A stretch of DNA of 59,990 nt from Acidobacteriota bacterium (GTDB lineage: Bacteria > Acidobacteriota > Vicinamibacteria > Vicinamibacterales > UBA2999), in assembly GCA_016789705.1 (NCBI GenBank), contig JAEUQR010000100.1, forward strand, positions 1-59,990, given 5' to 3'. Numbering within the stretch: the stretch's first letter is position 1; each line of letters starts with the position of its first letter. Positions 43,770 to 55,288 of the stretch are shown piece after piece. A program made the translations under genes and the position numbers. The notes beneath the pieces are model-generated. The model was not told the DNA's origin. It ran no database searches and worked only from the letters and a program-made list of their open reading frames with translations.

Positions 43770-45258
43770 CGAGGTCCTCGATCATGAGGCCGGCCGTGGC
43801 CTTCGCCGAGTTGACTACGCCGGGCACGCCGGCGCCAGGGTGCGTGCCGGCGCCCACGAAGTAGAGGCCGGGCAGCCGGTCGTCGCGGTTGTGCACGCGG
43901 AACCAGGCGCTCTGCGTCAGCACGGGCTCGAGCGAGAACGCGGAGCCGTGATGCGCGTTGAGCTCGTGCTGGAAGTCGAGCGGCGTGAAGATACGCTGCG
44001 TCACCAGATCCTCGCGCAGGTGCGGGATGTAGCGCGCCTCCAGATAGTCGAGGATGCGGTCGGCGTAACGCGGCCCTTCCGTGGTCCAGTCGATGGCGCC
44101 CTTGCCCAGGTGCGGCACCGGCGAGAGCACGTAGAACGCCTCGCAGCCGTCTGGCGCGAGCGTCGGGTCGGACACCGTGGGCGCGTGCAGGTAGAGCGAG
44201 AAGTCGTCGGCGAGTGTGCCGCGGTCGAAGATGTCGCCGAGCAGCTCGCGGTAGCGCGGCCCGAAGATCACGTTGTGATGCGCCAGATGCGGATGCCGCC
44301 GCTTCGTGCCGAAGTAGATGAGGAAGAGCGACATGCTGAAACGCTTCCGCTCGAGCGACGCCGCCACCGAGGCGCCGCGCGGCTCGTGGCCGAGCAGGTG
44401 CTTGTAGGTGTGCACCACGTCGGCGTTGCTGGCGACCGCGGTGGCGGGGAACACCTCGCCACCGGCCGCGCGCACGCCGGTCACGCGGCCACCCTCGACG
44501 AGGATGCGATCGACCGGCGTCGAGAGCCGAAGCGTGCCGCCGAGCCGTTCGAAGAGCGCCACGAGCGCCCGCACGAGCGCCCCGGTGCCGCCGCGCGGGA
44601 ACGTGACACCCCACGTGCGTTCGAGCACGTGGATGAGCGTGTAGATCGACGAGGTCGCAAAGGGATTGCCGCCGACGAGCAGCGAGTGGAAGCTGAAGGT
44701 CTCGCGCAGGTGGGGGTGCTGGATGTAGCGGGCGACGATGTCGTAGACGGTGCGGTAGGCCTCGAGCCGCACGAGCTGCGGCGCCGCCTTCACCATGCTC
44801 CAGATGTCGAGGAACGGCACGTGCGCGAGCTTCGTGTATCCCTCGTCGAAGACCTGCTCGGCGTAGGCGAGGAAGCGGCGGTAGCCGTCGACGTCGGCCG
44901 GGTTCATGGCGCCGATCTGGCGGACGATGGCATCCATGTCGTTCGAGTAGTCGAAGGTCTGCCCGTCCTCCCAGAACAGACGGTAGAAGGGCATCACCGG
45001 CAGCAGGTCCACGTGGTCGGCCAGGCGTTCGCCGGCGAGTGCGTAGAGCTCTTCGAGGCAGCCCGGCGCCGTGATCACGGTGGGACCGGCGTCGAACGTG
45101 AAGCCGGCGTCCTGGTAGACGTAGGCGCGGCCGCCCGGTTTGTCGCGCTGCTCGAGCAGTGTCGTCGGGATGCCGGACGCCTGGAGACGGATGGCGAGCG
45201 CCAGTCCGCCGAAGCCGCTGCCGATGACGACGGCGCGGGGGATCGAAGCCGAGGCCAT
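43753..45258 (-). CDS. crtI: phytoene desaturase (lycopene-forming)
   Basis: The 501-residue flavoenzyme begins with the dinucleotide fold VVIGSGFGGLALAIRLQASG, followed by EQRDKPGGRAYVYQDAGFTF and DAGPTVITAP. The C-terminal FAD-contact motif is PGLYFVGAGTHPGAGVPGVV. This is the bacterial CrtI pattern; it desaturates phytoene to lycopene in several steps at the membrane. ATG 45258 starts 2 bases after the crtY stop and the end overlaps crtB. Neurosporene as product cannot be excluded from sequence alone, but crtY next door favours lycopene. Confidence 0.95.
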   Translation of the reverse strand: MASASIPRAVVIGSGFGGLALAIRLQASGIPTTLLEQRDKPGGRAYVYQDAGFTFDAGPTVITAPGCLEELYALAGERLADHVDLLPVMPFYRLFWEDGQTFDYSNDMDAIVRQIGAMNPADVDGYRRFLAYAEQVFDEGYTKLAHVPFLDIWSMVKAAPQLVRLEAYRTVYDIVARYIQHPHLRETFSFHSLLVGGNPFATSSIYTLIHVLERTWGVTFPRGGTGALVRALVALFERLGGTLRLSTPVDRILVEGGRVTGVRAAGGEVFPATAVASNADVVHTYKHLLGHEPRGASVAASLERKRFSMSLFLIYFGTKRRHPHLAHHNVIFGPRYRELLGDIFDRGTLADDFSLYLHAPTVSDPTLAPDGCEAFYVLSPVPHLGKGAIDWTTEGPRYADRILDYLEARYIPHLREDLVTQRIFTPLDFQHELNAHHGSAFSLEPVLTQSAWFRVHNRDDRLPGLYFVGAGTHPGAGVPGVVNSAKATAGLMIEDLGGRRA

Positions 45259-45260
45259 CG

Positions 45261-46385
45261 TTACTCCCGGAGATGCGCGAGGGCGCGCCAGACGGCCACG
45301 GGCGGTCGGCCCGCGACGAGCCGCAGGTGATCGCCCGCGGTGAGGCGCGCGCCATAGAAGCGCGCGATGAGGTCGGCCGGACGGCCGTAGAACTGTTCGA
45401 GGATCCGCGCGCGTTCGGAGGGCTGCGCCGCGCGGAAGAGCCAGCGGTTCAGCAGGCGGAAGAACCCGCGGGCCTGCCATCGCCGGGTCGCCAGAATCCG
45501 CACCTCTGAATAGACGCGCGCCGGGGTGAAGGGATCCATGGCCGCCAGCTGCTCGGCGGTGGCCACGGCATCCGGCAGCGAGTAGCCGGTGGTCGGGTGG
45601 AAGAGCCCCGCCCGCATGCCGATCCGCGGCACATCGCCGTGCCAGAAGGCGTCCACGCGGCCACCGAGCGGAATCGGCAGGCTGCCGGTTTCCTCGCGCA
45701 CGACCTCGCGCACGCGCCAGCCCCGCGCTTCGGTGTAGCGGGCGATGGCGCGGCGGGCGGCCGCCGCGTCCACTCCGGGCGTATCGGCGTAGGCGGTGTC
45801 TTCGATGAGCAGACGGTCGGCCGACCACGGCAGCACGTAGATGAACTTGAAGGCGCCGTCCTGTGGCACTGTGGCATCCATCAGCATCGGATGGGTGAGG
45901 CCGTGCGGCGCCTCGCACACGACGTCCTGGCCGAGGAACGTCTGCCAGCCGAGCGGCACCTCCACCGGACCGCCGCCGCGGGCGTCGATGACCACGCCGG
46001 CCTCGAGGACCTCGCCGGTCGTGAGCCGCACTGCGGTCGGCGTCAGCGTCTCGACGGCCGTGCCGAGCCGCAGCGTGTCACCGAGGGCGGCGCTCACCAC
46101 GTCGTGGAGCCGCGACGAGGTGAGCGAACAGTACTCGTGATCGATCGTGCGGCGGCGGCCGGGGAAGGCGACGTCGTGCCGCGGCCAGCGGTGCGCGACG
46201 AGGGGCGCGATCCACCGGCGTGAGGCGGCAGCCAGATCGGTGGCGTGGAACGACCACGTGTGGTTGCCGCCCAGGACGGGGCCAGCCTCGAGCAGCGTGA
46301 CCGTGCACGCCGGCCGCGCCATGCGCAGGTGCCACGCGGCGAGGCTGCCGGCCAGGCCACCGCCGACGATGAGCACGTCCACCAT
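45261..46385 (-). CDS. crtY: lycopene beta-cyclase CrtY-type
   Basis: The 374-residue protein begins VDVLIVGGGLAGSLAAWHLR with the nucleotide-binding fold, then LLEAGPVLGGNHTWSFH, a CrtY hallmark, and GWQTFLGQDVVCEAPHGLTHP, LPWSADRLLIEDTAYAD and HPTTGYSLPDAV. This is the bacterial CrtY family, which cyclises both ends of lycopene to beta-carotene. It is first in the leftward crt operon. A TACGCT hexamer (46396-46401, minus) ends 10 bases before the ATG, and the divergent ABC ATPase promoter lies just beyond. Confidence 0.94.
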   Translation of the reverse strand: MVDVLIVGGGLAGSLAAWHLRMARPACTVTLLEAGPVLGGNHTWSFHATDLAAASRRWIAPLVAHRWPRHDVAFPGRRRTIDHEYCSLTSSRLHDVVSAALGDTLRLGTAVETLTPTAVRLTTGEVLEAGVVIDARGGGPVEVPLGWQTFLGQDVVCEAPHGLTHPMLMDATVPQDGAFKFIYVLPWSADRLLIEDTAYADTPGVDAAAARRAIARYTEARGWRVREVVREETGSLPIPLGGRVDAFWHGDVPRIGMRAGLFHPTTGYSLPDAVATAEQLAAMDPFTPARVYSEVRILATRRWQARGFFRLLNRWLFRAAQPSERARILEQFYGRPADLIARFYGARLTAGDHLRLVAGRPPVAVWRALAHLRE

Positions 46386-46395
46386 CCCGACGCCG

Positions 46396-46401
46396 AGCGT
46401 A
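46396..46401 (-). promoter_or_regulatory. -10 element TACGCT for the crtYIBZ operon
   Basis: Read leftward, TACGCT ends 10 bases before the crtY ATG. It lies 43 bases from the divergent TATACT of the ABC operon, so both promoters share one short control region. Confidence 0.4.
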
Positions 46402-46443
46402 TCACGCGGATTACCGCCGCCCTGACCCGCGCGCGGCGCTGGC

Positions 46444-46449
46444 TATACT
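46444..46449 (+). promoter_or_regulatory. -10 element TATACT for the ABC exporter, leaderless layout
   Basis: TATACT ends 7 bases before the GTG at 46457. CTGACC at 46422-46427, 16 bases upstream, is a plausible -35 element. Confidence 0.6.
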
Positions 46450-46456
46450 GGGGGCT

Positions 46457-47398
46457 GTGACGTCTCCGCGCACGCCCGACGATCCGGCCCTCGAGGTCGC
46501 CGGCGCGCGCCGCCGTCTGCACGACCGCCAGGTGCTCGGCGGCGTGGATCTCGTGGTGCCTCGTGGCGCGCTCGTCGCCGTCGCGGGGCCGAACGGCGCC
46601 GGCAAGTCGTCGCTCATGCGCGCCATCGGCGGACGCCTGGCCCTCGACGCCGGATCCATCAGGATTGCCGGCGACGACGCGGCGCTCGCGCGGCGCGCCG
46701 GCCGGCTCGGCGTGGTCCCGCAGGACGTGGCACTCCAGCCGCACCTGACGGTACGCGAGAACCTCCGGCTGTGGGGCACCCTCGCGGGCACGCCCCGGCA
46801 GGAGGTGGCGGCGCGCATCGAGGCGGGACTCGCCTGGACCGGACTGGCCGACCGCGCGCGATCGCGCGTCGAGACGCTGTCGGGCGGCATGCGCCGGCGT
46901 GTCAACCTGCTCGCCGGCATGCTGCATCGCCCCGCGTTGCTGCTGCTCGACGAGCCCACGGTGGGTGTGGATGCCGACGCGCGCGAACGTATCTACACGC
47001 TGCTGCGCGAACTCTGCGCGCAGGGCATGGGCGTGCTGCTCGCGACCCACGAACTCGAAGAGGCCGGCCAGCACTGCGACACGGTGATCGTGCTCGATGC
47101 CGGCCGCGTGGTGGCGGCTGGCGCGCGCGCGGATCTGCTCACCGCCCACGGCGCGCACGACGGCGAAGTGGTGGTCGTGCCGGCCTCGGCCGACGCGGCG
47201 GGCGCCCTGCGCGCCGAGGGGTTCGCGCCGTCGAGCGACGGCGAGTGGGTGAGTGCGGCCGGCGCCGTGGACCTCGCCACGCTCGAACGCCGGCTCGCCG
47301 GTCGTGGCGTCGAGGTCGCCGAACTGCGACTGCGGCGCCCGACGCTCACGGGCGTCGTGGCGCGCGTGATTGCCGCGTACCGGGAGCGGGCGTCGTGA
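46457..47398 (+). CDS. ABC exporter ATPase
   Basis: The 313-residue ATPase has Walker A GPNGAGKSS (44-52), signature LSGGMRRRV (141-149), Walker B LLLLDEP (161-167) and switch His in LATHELEEA. A C-terminal domain of about 90 residues follows, as in drug- and lipid-exporting ABC-2 systems. The GTG at 46457 fits its leaderless promoter. It overlaps the permease start by 4 bases (GTGA). Lying between crtY and crtE it may export or place a lipid or pigment, but that is inference from position only. Confidence 0.92.
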   Translation: MTSPRTPDDPALEVAGARRRLHDRQVLGGVDLVVPRGALVAVAGPNGAGKSSLMRAIGGRLALDAGSIRIAGDDAALARRAGRLGVVPQDVALQPHLTVRENLRLWGTLAGTPRQEVAARIEAGLAWTGLADRARSRVETLSGGMRRRVNLLAGMLHRPALLLLDEPTVGVDADARERIYTLLRELCAQGMGVLLATHELEEAGQHCDTVIVLDAGRVVAAGARADLLTAHGAHDGEVVVVPASADAAGALRAEGFAPSSDGEWVSAAGAVDLATLERRLAGRGVEVAELRLRRPTLTGVVARVIAAYRERAS

Positions 47399-48627
47399 GG
47401 TGGGCGGTATGCCGGGCGCAGGTGCTGGCGCTGGCCGGGGATGCCGGCGCGCTGGCCATGAGCTTCGTGCTGCCGGTGCTCGTGTTCCTCGTCTTCGCGG
47501 CCATCTTCTCGAGCGCGACCGGCGACGACCTGCGGCTGCAGGTGGCGGTCGCGGACGAGGCCGGCACGCCACTCTCGCGCCGGCTCGCCGCCGCCATCGA
47601 CCTTGACGCGTCGCTGCGCGTCACGCGCGTCGACTCCCGCGCGGCCGCCGACACGCGGGTGGCCGAGGGCGCCGCCGATGCGGCGATCGTGCTGCGGCGC
47701 GACGGACGGGGCCTCGATACGCTGGCCGGCGATGGACTGGCGCCGGTGCTCGTCGTGAGCCATCCCGCGCGGGCCGTGGCCGGCGGGATCGTGGCGGGCG
47801 CGGTGCAGCGTGCGTACTTCGCGGCGCTGCCGGATGCGGCCCTGCGTGGAGCGGTGGCGCTTGTGGACCAGGTGGTCGTACCGCTCACGCCCGAGCAGCT
47901 GGCCGCGGCGGCCGCCGTGCTCGACGAGATGGCCGCCGATGCCGCCACCGATCCGGACGGCGGTGACGGCGCCGCCTTCTCGTCGCTCGTGGAGACGTCC
48001 GTGCGCGCCGATGCCAGCGCGCAGGCAAGCGTACCGGCCTACTACGCCGGTGCCGTCGCCGCCCTTTTCATCCTGCTGGCCGGCGTGCCGATTGCGGCGG
48101 CGCTGCACGACGACCTTGCCTCCGGTGTCGCCGATCGCGCGGTGGCCGGCCCGGCCGGTCTGGCCGCGCTCGTCGATGGCCGCGGCCTGTTCCTGGTGGT
48201 GCAGGGCATCGCGCAGGCGGCGGTCATCTTCGCCGTGTCGTGGGCCTGGGCCGGTGGCATGCCGGCGGCGCCGCTCTGGCCCTGGGCTGCCGCGGCCGGC
48301 GCACTCGGCGTGGCGTCGGCCGGGGCGACGTTGTTCCTGGCGTCGATCTGCGGCACGGCCCGCCAGGCGACGACCGCGTCGAACATCGCGGTGCTCGTGG
48401 CGTCGGCAGTGGGGGGCAGCATGGTGCCCCGTTTCCTGATGCCGCCCTGGCTCCAGGACCTCGGCTGGGGCACGCCGAACGCGTGGGCGATCACCGCCTT
48501 CACCGAAGCGCTGGGCGCCCGTCCGGCGGGGCCTGGCACGTGGACGGCGGTGGGCGTGCTGGCCGTGGCCGGGGTCATCGCGTGGGCGTGCGCCCGGCAT
48601 CTCTTCGCCCGCCGCGCCGTTCGCTGA
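47395..48627 (+). CDS. ABC-2-type exporter permease
   Basis: The 410-residue protein has one N-terminal helix (MSFVLPVLVFLVFAAIFSS), a large extracytoplasmic domain of about 190 residues (47-230), then five helices ending ACARHLFARR. The conserved ABC-2 segment GGSMVPRFLMPPWLQDLGWGTPNAWA, just before the last helix, confirms the class (ABC2_membrane_3, as in NatB or YhiH-like exporters). It pairs with the ATPase upstream by a GTGA overlap. The GTG at 47395 is the start; an ATG later in the first helix would truncate the anchor. Confidence 0.9.
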   Translation: MRWAVCRAQVLALAGDAGALAMSFVLPVLVFLVFAAIFSSATGDDLRLQVAVADEAGTPLSRRLAAAIDLDASLRVTRVDSRAAADTRVAEGAADAAIVLRRDGRGLDTLAGDGLAPVLVVSHPARAVAGGIVAGAVQRAYFAALPDAALRGAVALVDQVVVPLTPEQLAAAAAVLDEMAADAATDPDGGDGAAFSSLVETSVRADASAQASVPAYYAGAVAALFILLAGVPIAAALHDDLASGVADRAVAGPAGLAALVDGRGLFLVVQGIAQAAVIFAVSWAWAGGMPAAPLWPWAAAAGALGVASAGATLFLASICGTARQATTASNIAVLVASAVGGSMVPRFLMPPWLQDLGWGTPNAWAITAFTEALGARPAGPGTWTAVGVLAVAGVIAWACARHLFARRAVR

Positions 48628-48679
48628 CGTGCCGCCCCGTGCCCCGGGAATAAAGCGAAGAAGCGCGGGGTTGGCCCGG

Positions 48680-48685
48680 TAGACT
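48680..48685 (+). promoter_or_regulatory. -10 element TAGACT upstream of crtE
   Basis: TAGACT ends 19 bases before the ATG at 48705, giving a short leader. It suggests crtE is transcribed independently of the ABC genes. Confidence 0.45.
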
Positions 48686-48704
48686 GCACCAATCAACCGT
48701 TCGC

Positions 48705-49682
48705 ATGAGCCACGCCGCGCTACGTCCGCTCGCCTTCGCAGAATACGTCGCCGAACGTCGTGCCGACGTCGATGCGGCGCTCGACCGCTGGCTGCCCGCG
48801 CCGCCCGACTGCCCGGCCGTGCTGGCCGAGGCGATGCGGTACGCCGTGGCCTCGGGCGGCAAGCGCTTTCGCCCCGTGCTGTCGCTTGCCGCCGCGGACG
48901 CCGTGGCGGTCGCGAACGGCGGTGACGACGACGCCAGGGCGGCCGCACTGGCGCTCGCACTGCCGATGGCCTGCGCCGTCGAGCTCGTCCACACCCAGTC
49001 ACTCGTGCACGACGACCTGCCGGCCATGGACGACGACGTGCTGCGCCGCGGCCAGCCCACCGTGCACGTGCGCTACGGCGAGGGCCTGGCCATCCTCGTG
49101 GGCGACGGACTGCTCGCCGAGGCCTTCGGACTGCTGGCCCGCCATCCCTCGGATCTCGAGGCGCCACACGCCGTGCCCCGCAAGCTCCAGGTCATCGCCG
49201 AACTCGGGCAGGCCGTCGGCGCCGCCGGCATGGTGGGCGGCCAGGCGATCGACCTCGCCGTGACCGGCACCTGCGGCCCTGCCGGCGAGGGCGCACCGCT
49301 CGATCTTGCGGCCCTCTCCGACATGCACGCGCGCAAGACCGGCGGCCTCATCCGTGCCGCGGCGGTGGGCGGCGCGCTGATGGCCGGGGCGTCGGCCGAG
49401 CAGGTGACGGCGATGGCGGCCTTCGCCGAACGCGTCGGCCTGGCCTTTCAGATCGTCGATGACGTCCTCGATGTGGAAGGCTGCGCGGCCACGCTCGGGA
49501 AGACCGCCGGCAAGGACGCCGGCGCCGGCAAGGTCACCTTCCCCGGGCTCGTGGGCCGCGACACGGCGCGCCTGATGGCGATCGACGCCGTGGCTGATGC
49601 CGAGGCGGTGCTCGCCGGGGCGGGGCTGTCGTCGCCCTATCTCTCGGGCCTCGCGCGCAGCGTCGTGCACCGGCGCGACTGA
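48705..49682 (+). CDS. crtE: polyprenyl diphosphate synthase, probable GGPP synthase
   Basis: The 325-residue protein is a paralogue of the IspA at 4776 and shares MRYxVxxGGKRxRP, DDLPAMDDDVLRRG (from Asp103) and FQIVDDVLDVEG. The key difference is Gln98, five residues before the first Asp, where IspA has Tyr. Loss of the aromatic there opens the pocket to longer products, so GGPP for phytoene synthesis is predicted. Its position beside crtYIBZ supports this. It ends 4 bases from the convergent ADOP permease gene. Confidence 0.9.
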   Translation: MSHAALRPLAFAEYVAERRADVDAALDRWLPAPPDCPAVLAEAMRYAVASGGKRFRPVLSLAAADAVAVANGGDDDARAAALALALPMACAVELVHTQSLVHDDLPAMDDDVLRRGQPTVHVRYGEGLAILVGDGLLAEAFGLLARHPSDLEAPHAVPRKLQVIAELGQAVGAAGMVGGQAIDLAVTGTCGPAGEGAPLDLAALSDMHARKTGGLIRAAAVGGALMAGASAEQVTAMAAFAERVGLAFQIVDDVLDVEGCAATLGKTAGKDAGAGKVTFPGLVGRDTARLMAIDAVADAEAVLAGAGLSSPYLSGLARSVVHRRD

Positions 49683-49686
49683 CCGC

Positions 49687-52122
49687 TCATCCCTCGATGC
49701 GCAGCGCCTCGAGCGGTGCCGTCCGGCCGGCGCGTCTCGCCGCCGGCCAGATCGCCAGCACCGCGGCGCCGGTGACGACGGTGGCCGCCGCCGTCAGTTG
49801 CCAGGGATCGCGCGCCGTTGTCCCGAACAGCAAGCCATCGAGCACGCGTCCGCCCGTCCACGCCAGCCCCAGGCCGATCGCACTCGCCAGGCCCGTCGTG
49901 CGCACCGTGTCCCCGACGATGTGTGCGGCCAGGCGCGTTCCCGACGCGCCCAGAGCCGCGCGGATGCTGAACTCCCGGGCCCGCGCCGCCACGAGGGCCG
50001 CGGTGACGCCGTACGCCCCGAGGGCGGCCAGCCCCATCGTGGCGCCCGCGAAGAGCACGACCAGCCACGTGTTGAACCGCCGGGCGGCCAGGGCCTCCCC
50101 GACCGCCGCGTCGAGCGGACGCAGCGTGGCGATGGGCTGGGCCGGGTCGGCACGCCGCACTGCGGCCCGCAGGCCGTCGCTCACCACCGCGGTCTCGGCG
50201 TCCGACCACACGAGGAACGCCAGGAACGGCCAGGCCTCCGTGGACTGCGCGAGTGGCACGTAGAACGTCGGATACGGCGCGGTTTCGACGGAGCGATAGC
50301 GGGTGTCGCCCACCACGCCCACGATCTCGTGGGCTGTTCCGCCGAACTCGATGACACGACCCACCGCCGGCGTGCCCGCGAAGTGGCGCGCGACGAACGC
50401 CTCGTTGACGACCACGACCGGTGGCGCGCGCCGATCGTCTGCGGCCGTGAGGCGCCGGCCGGCCAACTGCCGGATGCCGAGGGTGTCGAAGAAGCCGGGC
50501 GTGACGACCTGAAAGTCAGCGTCGGGCTCCTGGCCGGCCGGCGGCTCCGCGGTGCCCTCGATGCGGATCCCGCGATTGGGCGCACCTGAAAGCGGTGCGG
50601 TGAAGGCGGCCGCCACCCCGCGGACGCCAGGCTGGGTCGTCATGGCCTCCAGCACGGCGTCGACGAAGGCCGCGGCGCGCGTCGGTGCGCCGGGCGGTGT
50701 GACCGCCGCGTTTGTGCCGTCGGGGTCGCGCGCGAGGGTGAGTTCAGCGGCCACCCGGCCATCGGTGTCATACCCAAGGGGCACCCGTGTGGCCGCGCCC
50801 AGGCTCGTCGCCAGCAGCCACGCGGCCACGACCACGACCTGCGCGAGGGCCAGTTCGGCGACGACCAGGCCGCGATGCCAGCGCCGGGCGCCCCCGGCGA
50901 TGCGCACGCCGCCGGACTGCAGCGCCTGCGCCGGCCGCAGTCCCGCGCTGGCGAGCGGCGCCAGCCCGATGACGAGCGTGGTCAGGACGGTAAGGGTCGC
51001 GGCGGTCCCGAGCACCACGCCGTCGACCGCGACCTCCGGCACGCGCGGCAGCGCCGCCGGGGCCGCGGCGACCAGTACATCGACACCCCACGCGGCCATC
51101 AGCACGCCGAGCGCGCCGCCAGGCAGCGCGAAGGCGAAGGCCTCGCCGAGCATCTGGCGCGCGAGGTGGGCGCGCCCGGCGCCGAGCGAGCGGCGTATCG
51201 CCAGTTCATGGCGGCGGCCGGCGGCGCGGCCGATGAGCAGGTGTGCGACGTTCGCACTCGCCACGATGAGCAGCACGAGCACGGCCGCCTGCAGCAGCCA
51301 CAGCGGACGGCGGACCTCGCCGACGACGGCCTCGTGCAGCGACACCACGCGTGCCCCGAGCCCGGCATTGGTGTCGGGGTAGGTGATGGCCAGTTGTGCC
51401 GCCACGGCCGAGAGTTGCGCCGCGGCCGCCTCGGGCGCCGTGTCGGGCCGCAGGCGTGCCACCACGAACAGCAAGTGGGCGTCGCGGACGCCGGTGGCGT
51501 CGCCCGTGAAGGGGAACGACCGCGGCACCCCACGATCGCCGTTCACCCAGATCTCGGCGCGCGGCATCAGCGGAAAACGAAAGTCCGCCGGCAGCACGCC
51601 GACGACCGTGCACGGCCGTCCATCGAGGACCAGTGCCCGGCCGCGCGGGTCGCCTGGAAAGCGGCGCGCTCGCAGTCCCGCGCTCAAGACGGCAACGCAC
51701 GGTGCACCCGGTTGGTCGTCGTCGGCGACGAGTGTGCGGCCCTCGGACGCGGACTGGCCGATCGCGGCGAAGAACGTGCCCGAGGCCGAGACGCCACGCA
51801 GCCGTTCGGGCTCGCCGGCGCCCGAGAGCGTGAGCGACACGCTGTCGAAGGCGGCCATCTCCGTGACCGTGCCGGTCATGGCCGCTCGCCAGTCGAGGTA
51901 GTTCGCCGGCGCCACCCAGCGCGCCGGATTGTCGGGGGCGGTCTCCCACAACATGACGAGCCGCTCGGGTGCCGGAAAGGGGAGCGGCGCCAGGACGACG
52001 TGCCGCACCACAGTGAAGATGGCCGTGCTGGCGCCGATGCCGAGGGCCATCGAGGCGATGGCCGCCGCGGCGAGCCCGGGCGTGCGTCCGAGCGATCGAA
52101 GGCCGAGGACGAAGTCGCGCAT
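49687..52122 (-). CDS. ADOP-type (acidobacterial duplicated orphan permease) FtsX/MacB-like protein
   Basis: The 811-residue protein has two MacB-periplasmic-core plus FtsX units in tandem. The N-terminal [32 protein letters not shown] is typical of the TIGR03434 family. Helices occur near 18-40, 275-300, 325-350 and 375-400, then a second core ([18 protein letters not shown]) and a last helix set near 685-790 with [14 protein letters not shown]. No ATPase gene is adjacent, as the 'orphan' name implies. The family is greatly expanded in Acidobacteriota and is a useful taxonomic pointer. Function is unproven; MacB-like export is the usual guess. Confidence 0.92.
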   Translation of the reverse strand: MRDFVLGLRSLGRTPGLAAAAIASMALGIGASTAIFTVVRHVVLAPLPFPAPERLVMLWETAPDNPARWVAPANYLDWRAAMTGTVTEMAAFDSVSLTLSGAGEPERLRGVSASGTFFAAIGQSASEGRTLVADDDQPGAPCVAVLSAGLRARRFPGDPRGRALVLDGRPCTVVGVLPADFRFPLMPRAEIWVNGDRGVPRSFPFTGDATGVRDAHLLFVVARLRPDTAPEAAAAQLSAVAAQLAITYPDTNAGLGARVVSLHEAVVGEVRRPLWLLQAAVLVLLIVASANVAHLLIGRAAGRRHELAIRRSLGAGRAHLARQMLGEAFAFALPGGALGVLMAAWGVDVLVAAAPAALPRVPEVAVDGVVLGTAATLTVLTTLVIGLAPLASAGLRPAQALQSGGVRIAGGARRWHRGLVVAELALAQVVVVAAWLLATSLGAATRVPLGYDTDGRVAAELTLARDPDGTNAAVTPPGAPTRAAAFVDAVLEAMTTQPGVRGVAAAFTAPLSGAPNRGIRIEGTAEPPAGQEPDADFQVVTPGFFDTLGIRQLAGRRLTAADDRRAPPVVVVNEAFVARHFAGTPAVGRVIEFGGTAHEIVGVVGDTRYRSVETAPYPTFYVPLAQSTEAWPFLAFLVWSDAETAVVSDGLRAAVRRADPAQPIATLRPLDAAVGEALAARRFNTWLVVLFAGATMGLAALGAYGVTAALVAARAREFSIRAALGASGTRLAAHIVGDTVRTTGLASAIGLGLAWTGGRVLDGLLFGTTARDPWQLTAAATVVTGAAVLAIWPAARRAGRTAPLEALRIEG

Positions 52123-52239
52123 AAGCCCTGCGCTTACGAATCCCGTGCCATCCGGCGCGTCGCGGCGCCGTGGCGAATCGGACGCGGTTTCCGGCCGGAA
52201 TCGCGCGGCGTCGCGCCGGAGGTGTCGGGCGCGAAGATG

Positions 52240-52281
52240 CCGGTGTCCGGTCGCGGACGGCCGGTGCCCGGTCGCGAGCGG
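52240..52281. repeat. two tandem copies of a 21-bp repeat
   Basis: CCGGTGTCCGGTCGCGGACGG (52240-52260) is followed directly by a second copy (52261-52281) with three changes. A further partial CCGGCAGTCCGGTC lies downstream. The array sits just before the acnA -10 element. Confidence 0.6.
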
Positions 52282-52302
52282 TCACCGGCAGTCCGGTCCT
52301 GC

Positions 52303-52308
52303 TAGAAT
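52303..52308 (+). promoter_or_regulatory. -10 element TAGAAT for acnA
   Basis: TAGAAT ends 10 bases before ATG 52319, predicting a leader of about 4 bases without a ribosome binding site. Confidence 0.5.
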
Positions 52309-52318
52309 TCCCGGGATC

Positions 52319-54994
<2,676 letters not shown>

Positions 54995-55025
54995 GGGATC
55001 GATGGCGGCGATGGATGGAGTCGAC

Positions 55026-55254
55026 GGGCGGTATCCGCCTAGCGGCTCCGCTTCGCCGCGTCGGTCACTCGCACCTCACGGCGGCTTGAGCGCCGTCCAA
55101 AGCGCTTCTGGGGACCCCCATCCGGGGCCCCCGTCGCGCGTGGCCTGCGCGATGGGGTGGCGTCCCCTAATCTGCGTGTCACTCGCACTCCCGGTGCGAG
55201 TGTCTGCCTTCCGATCGACGACGGCTCAGAGTCGCCGCCAGCCGGATACCGCCC
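55026..55254. repeat. dyad-rich intergenic element with 12-bp inverted arms
   Basis: GGGCGGTATCCG (55026-55037) and its reverse complement (55243-55254) bound 205 bases. Inside are a perfect 9-bp hairpin CACTCGCAC/GTGCGAGTG, a nested GGGGACCCCCATC pairing with GATGGGGTGGCGTCCCC, and a repeated TCACTCGCAC. It resembles a small non-coding mobile element or a structured RNA; it does not code. Confidence 0.5.
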
Positions 55255-55288
55255 GCCGCCTCCGCGCTCGCCACCCGAGGGGGGCCGC

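Noticed and set aside
52140..52318. Upstream in-frame extension of aconitase to 51929
   Set aside because: It runs antisense through the ADOP permease gene and the tandem repeat, and the family start is at 52319.
55157..55288. Longer queG start within the dyad-rich element
   Set aside because: The extra residues are low-complexity and not part of QueG; GAGGGGGG directly precedes ATG 55289.
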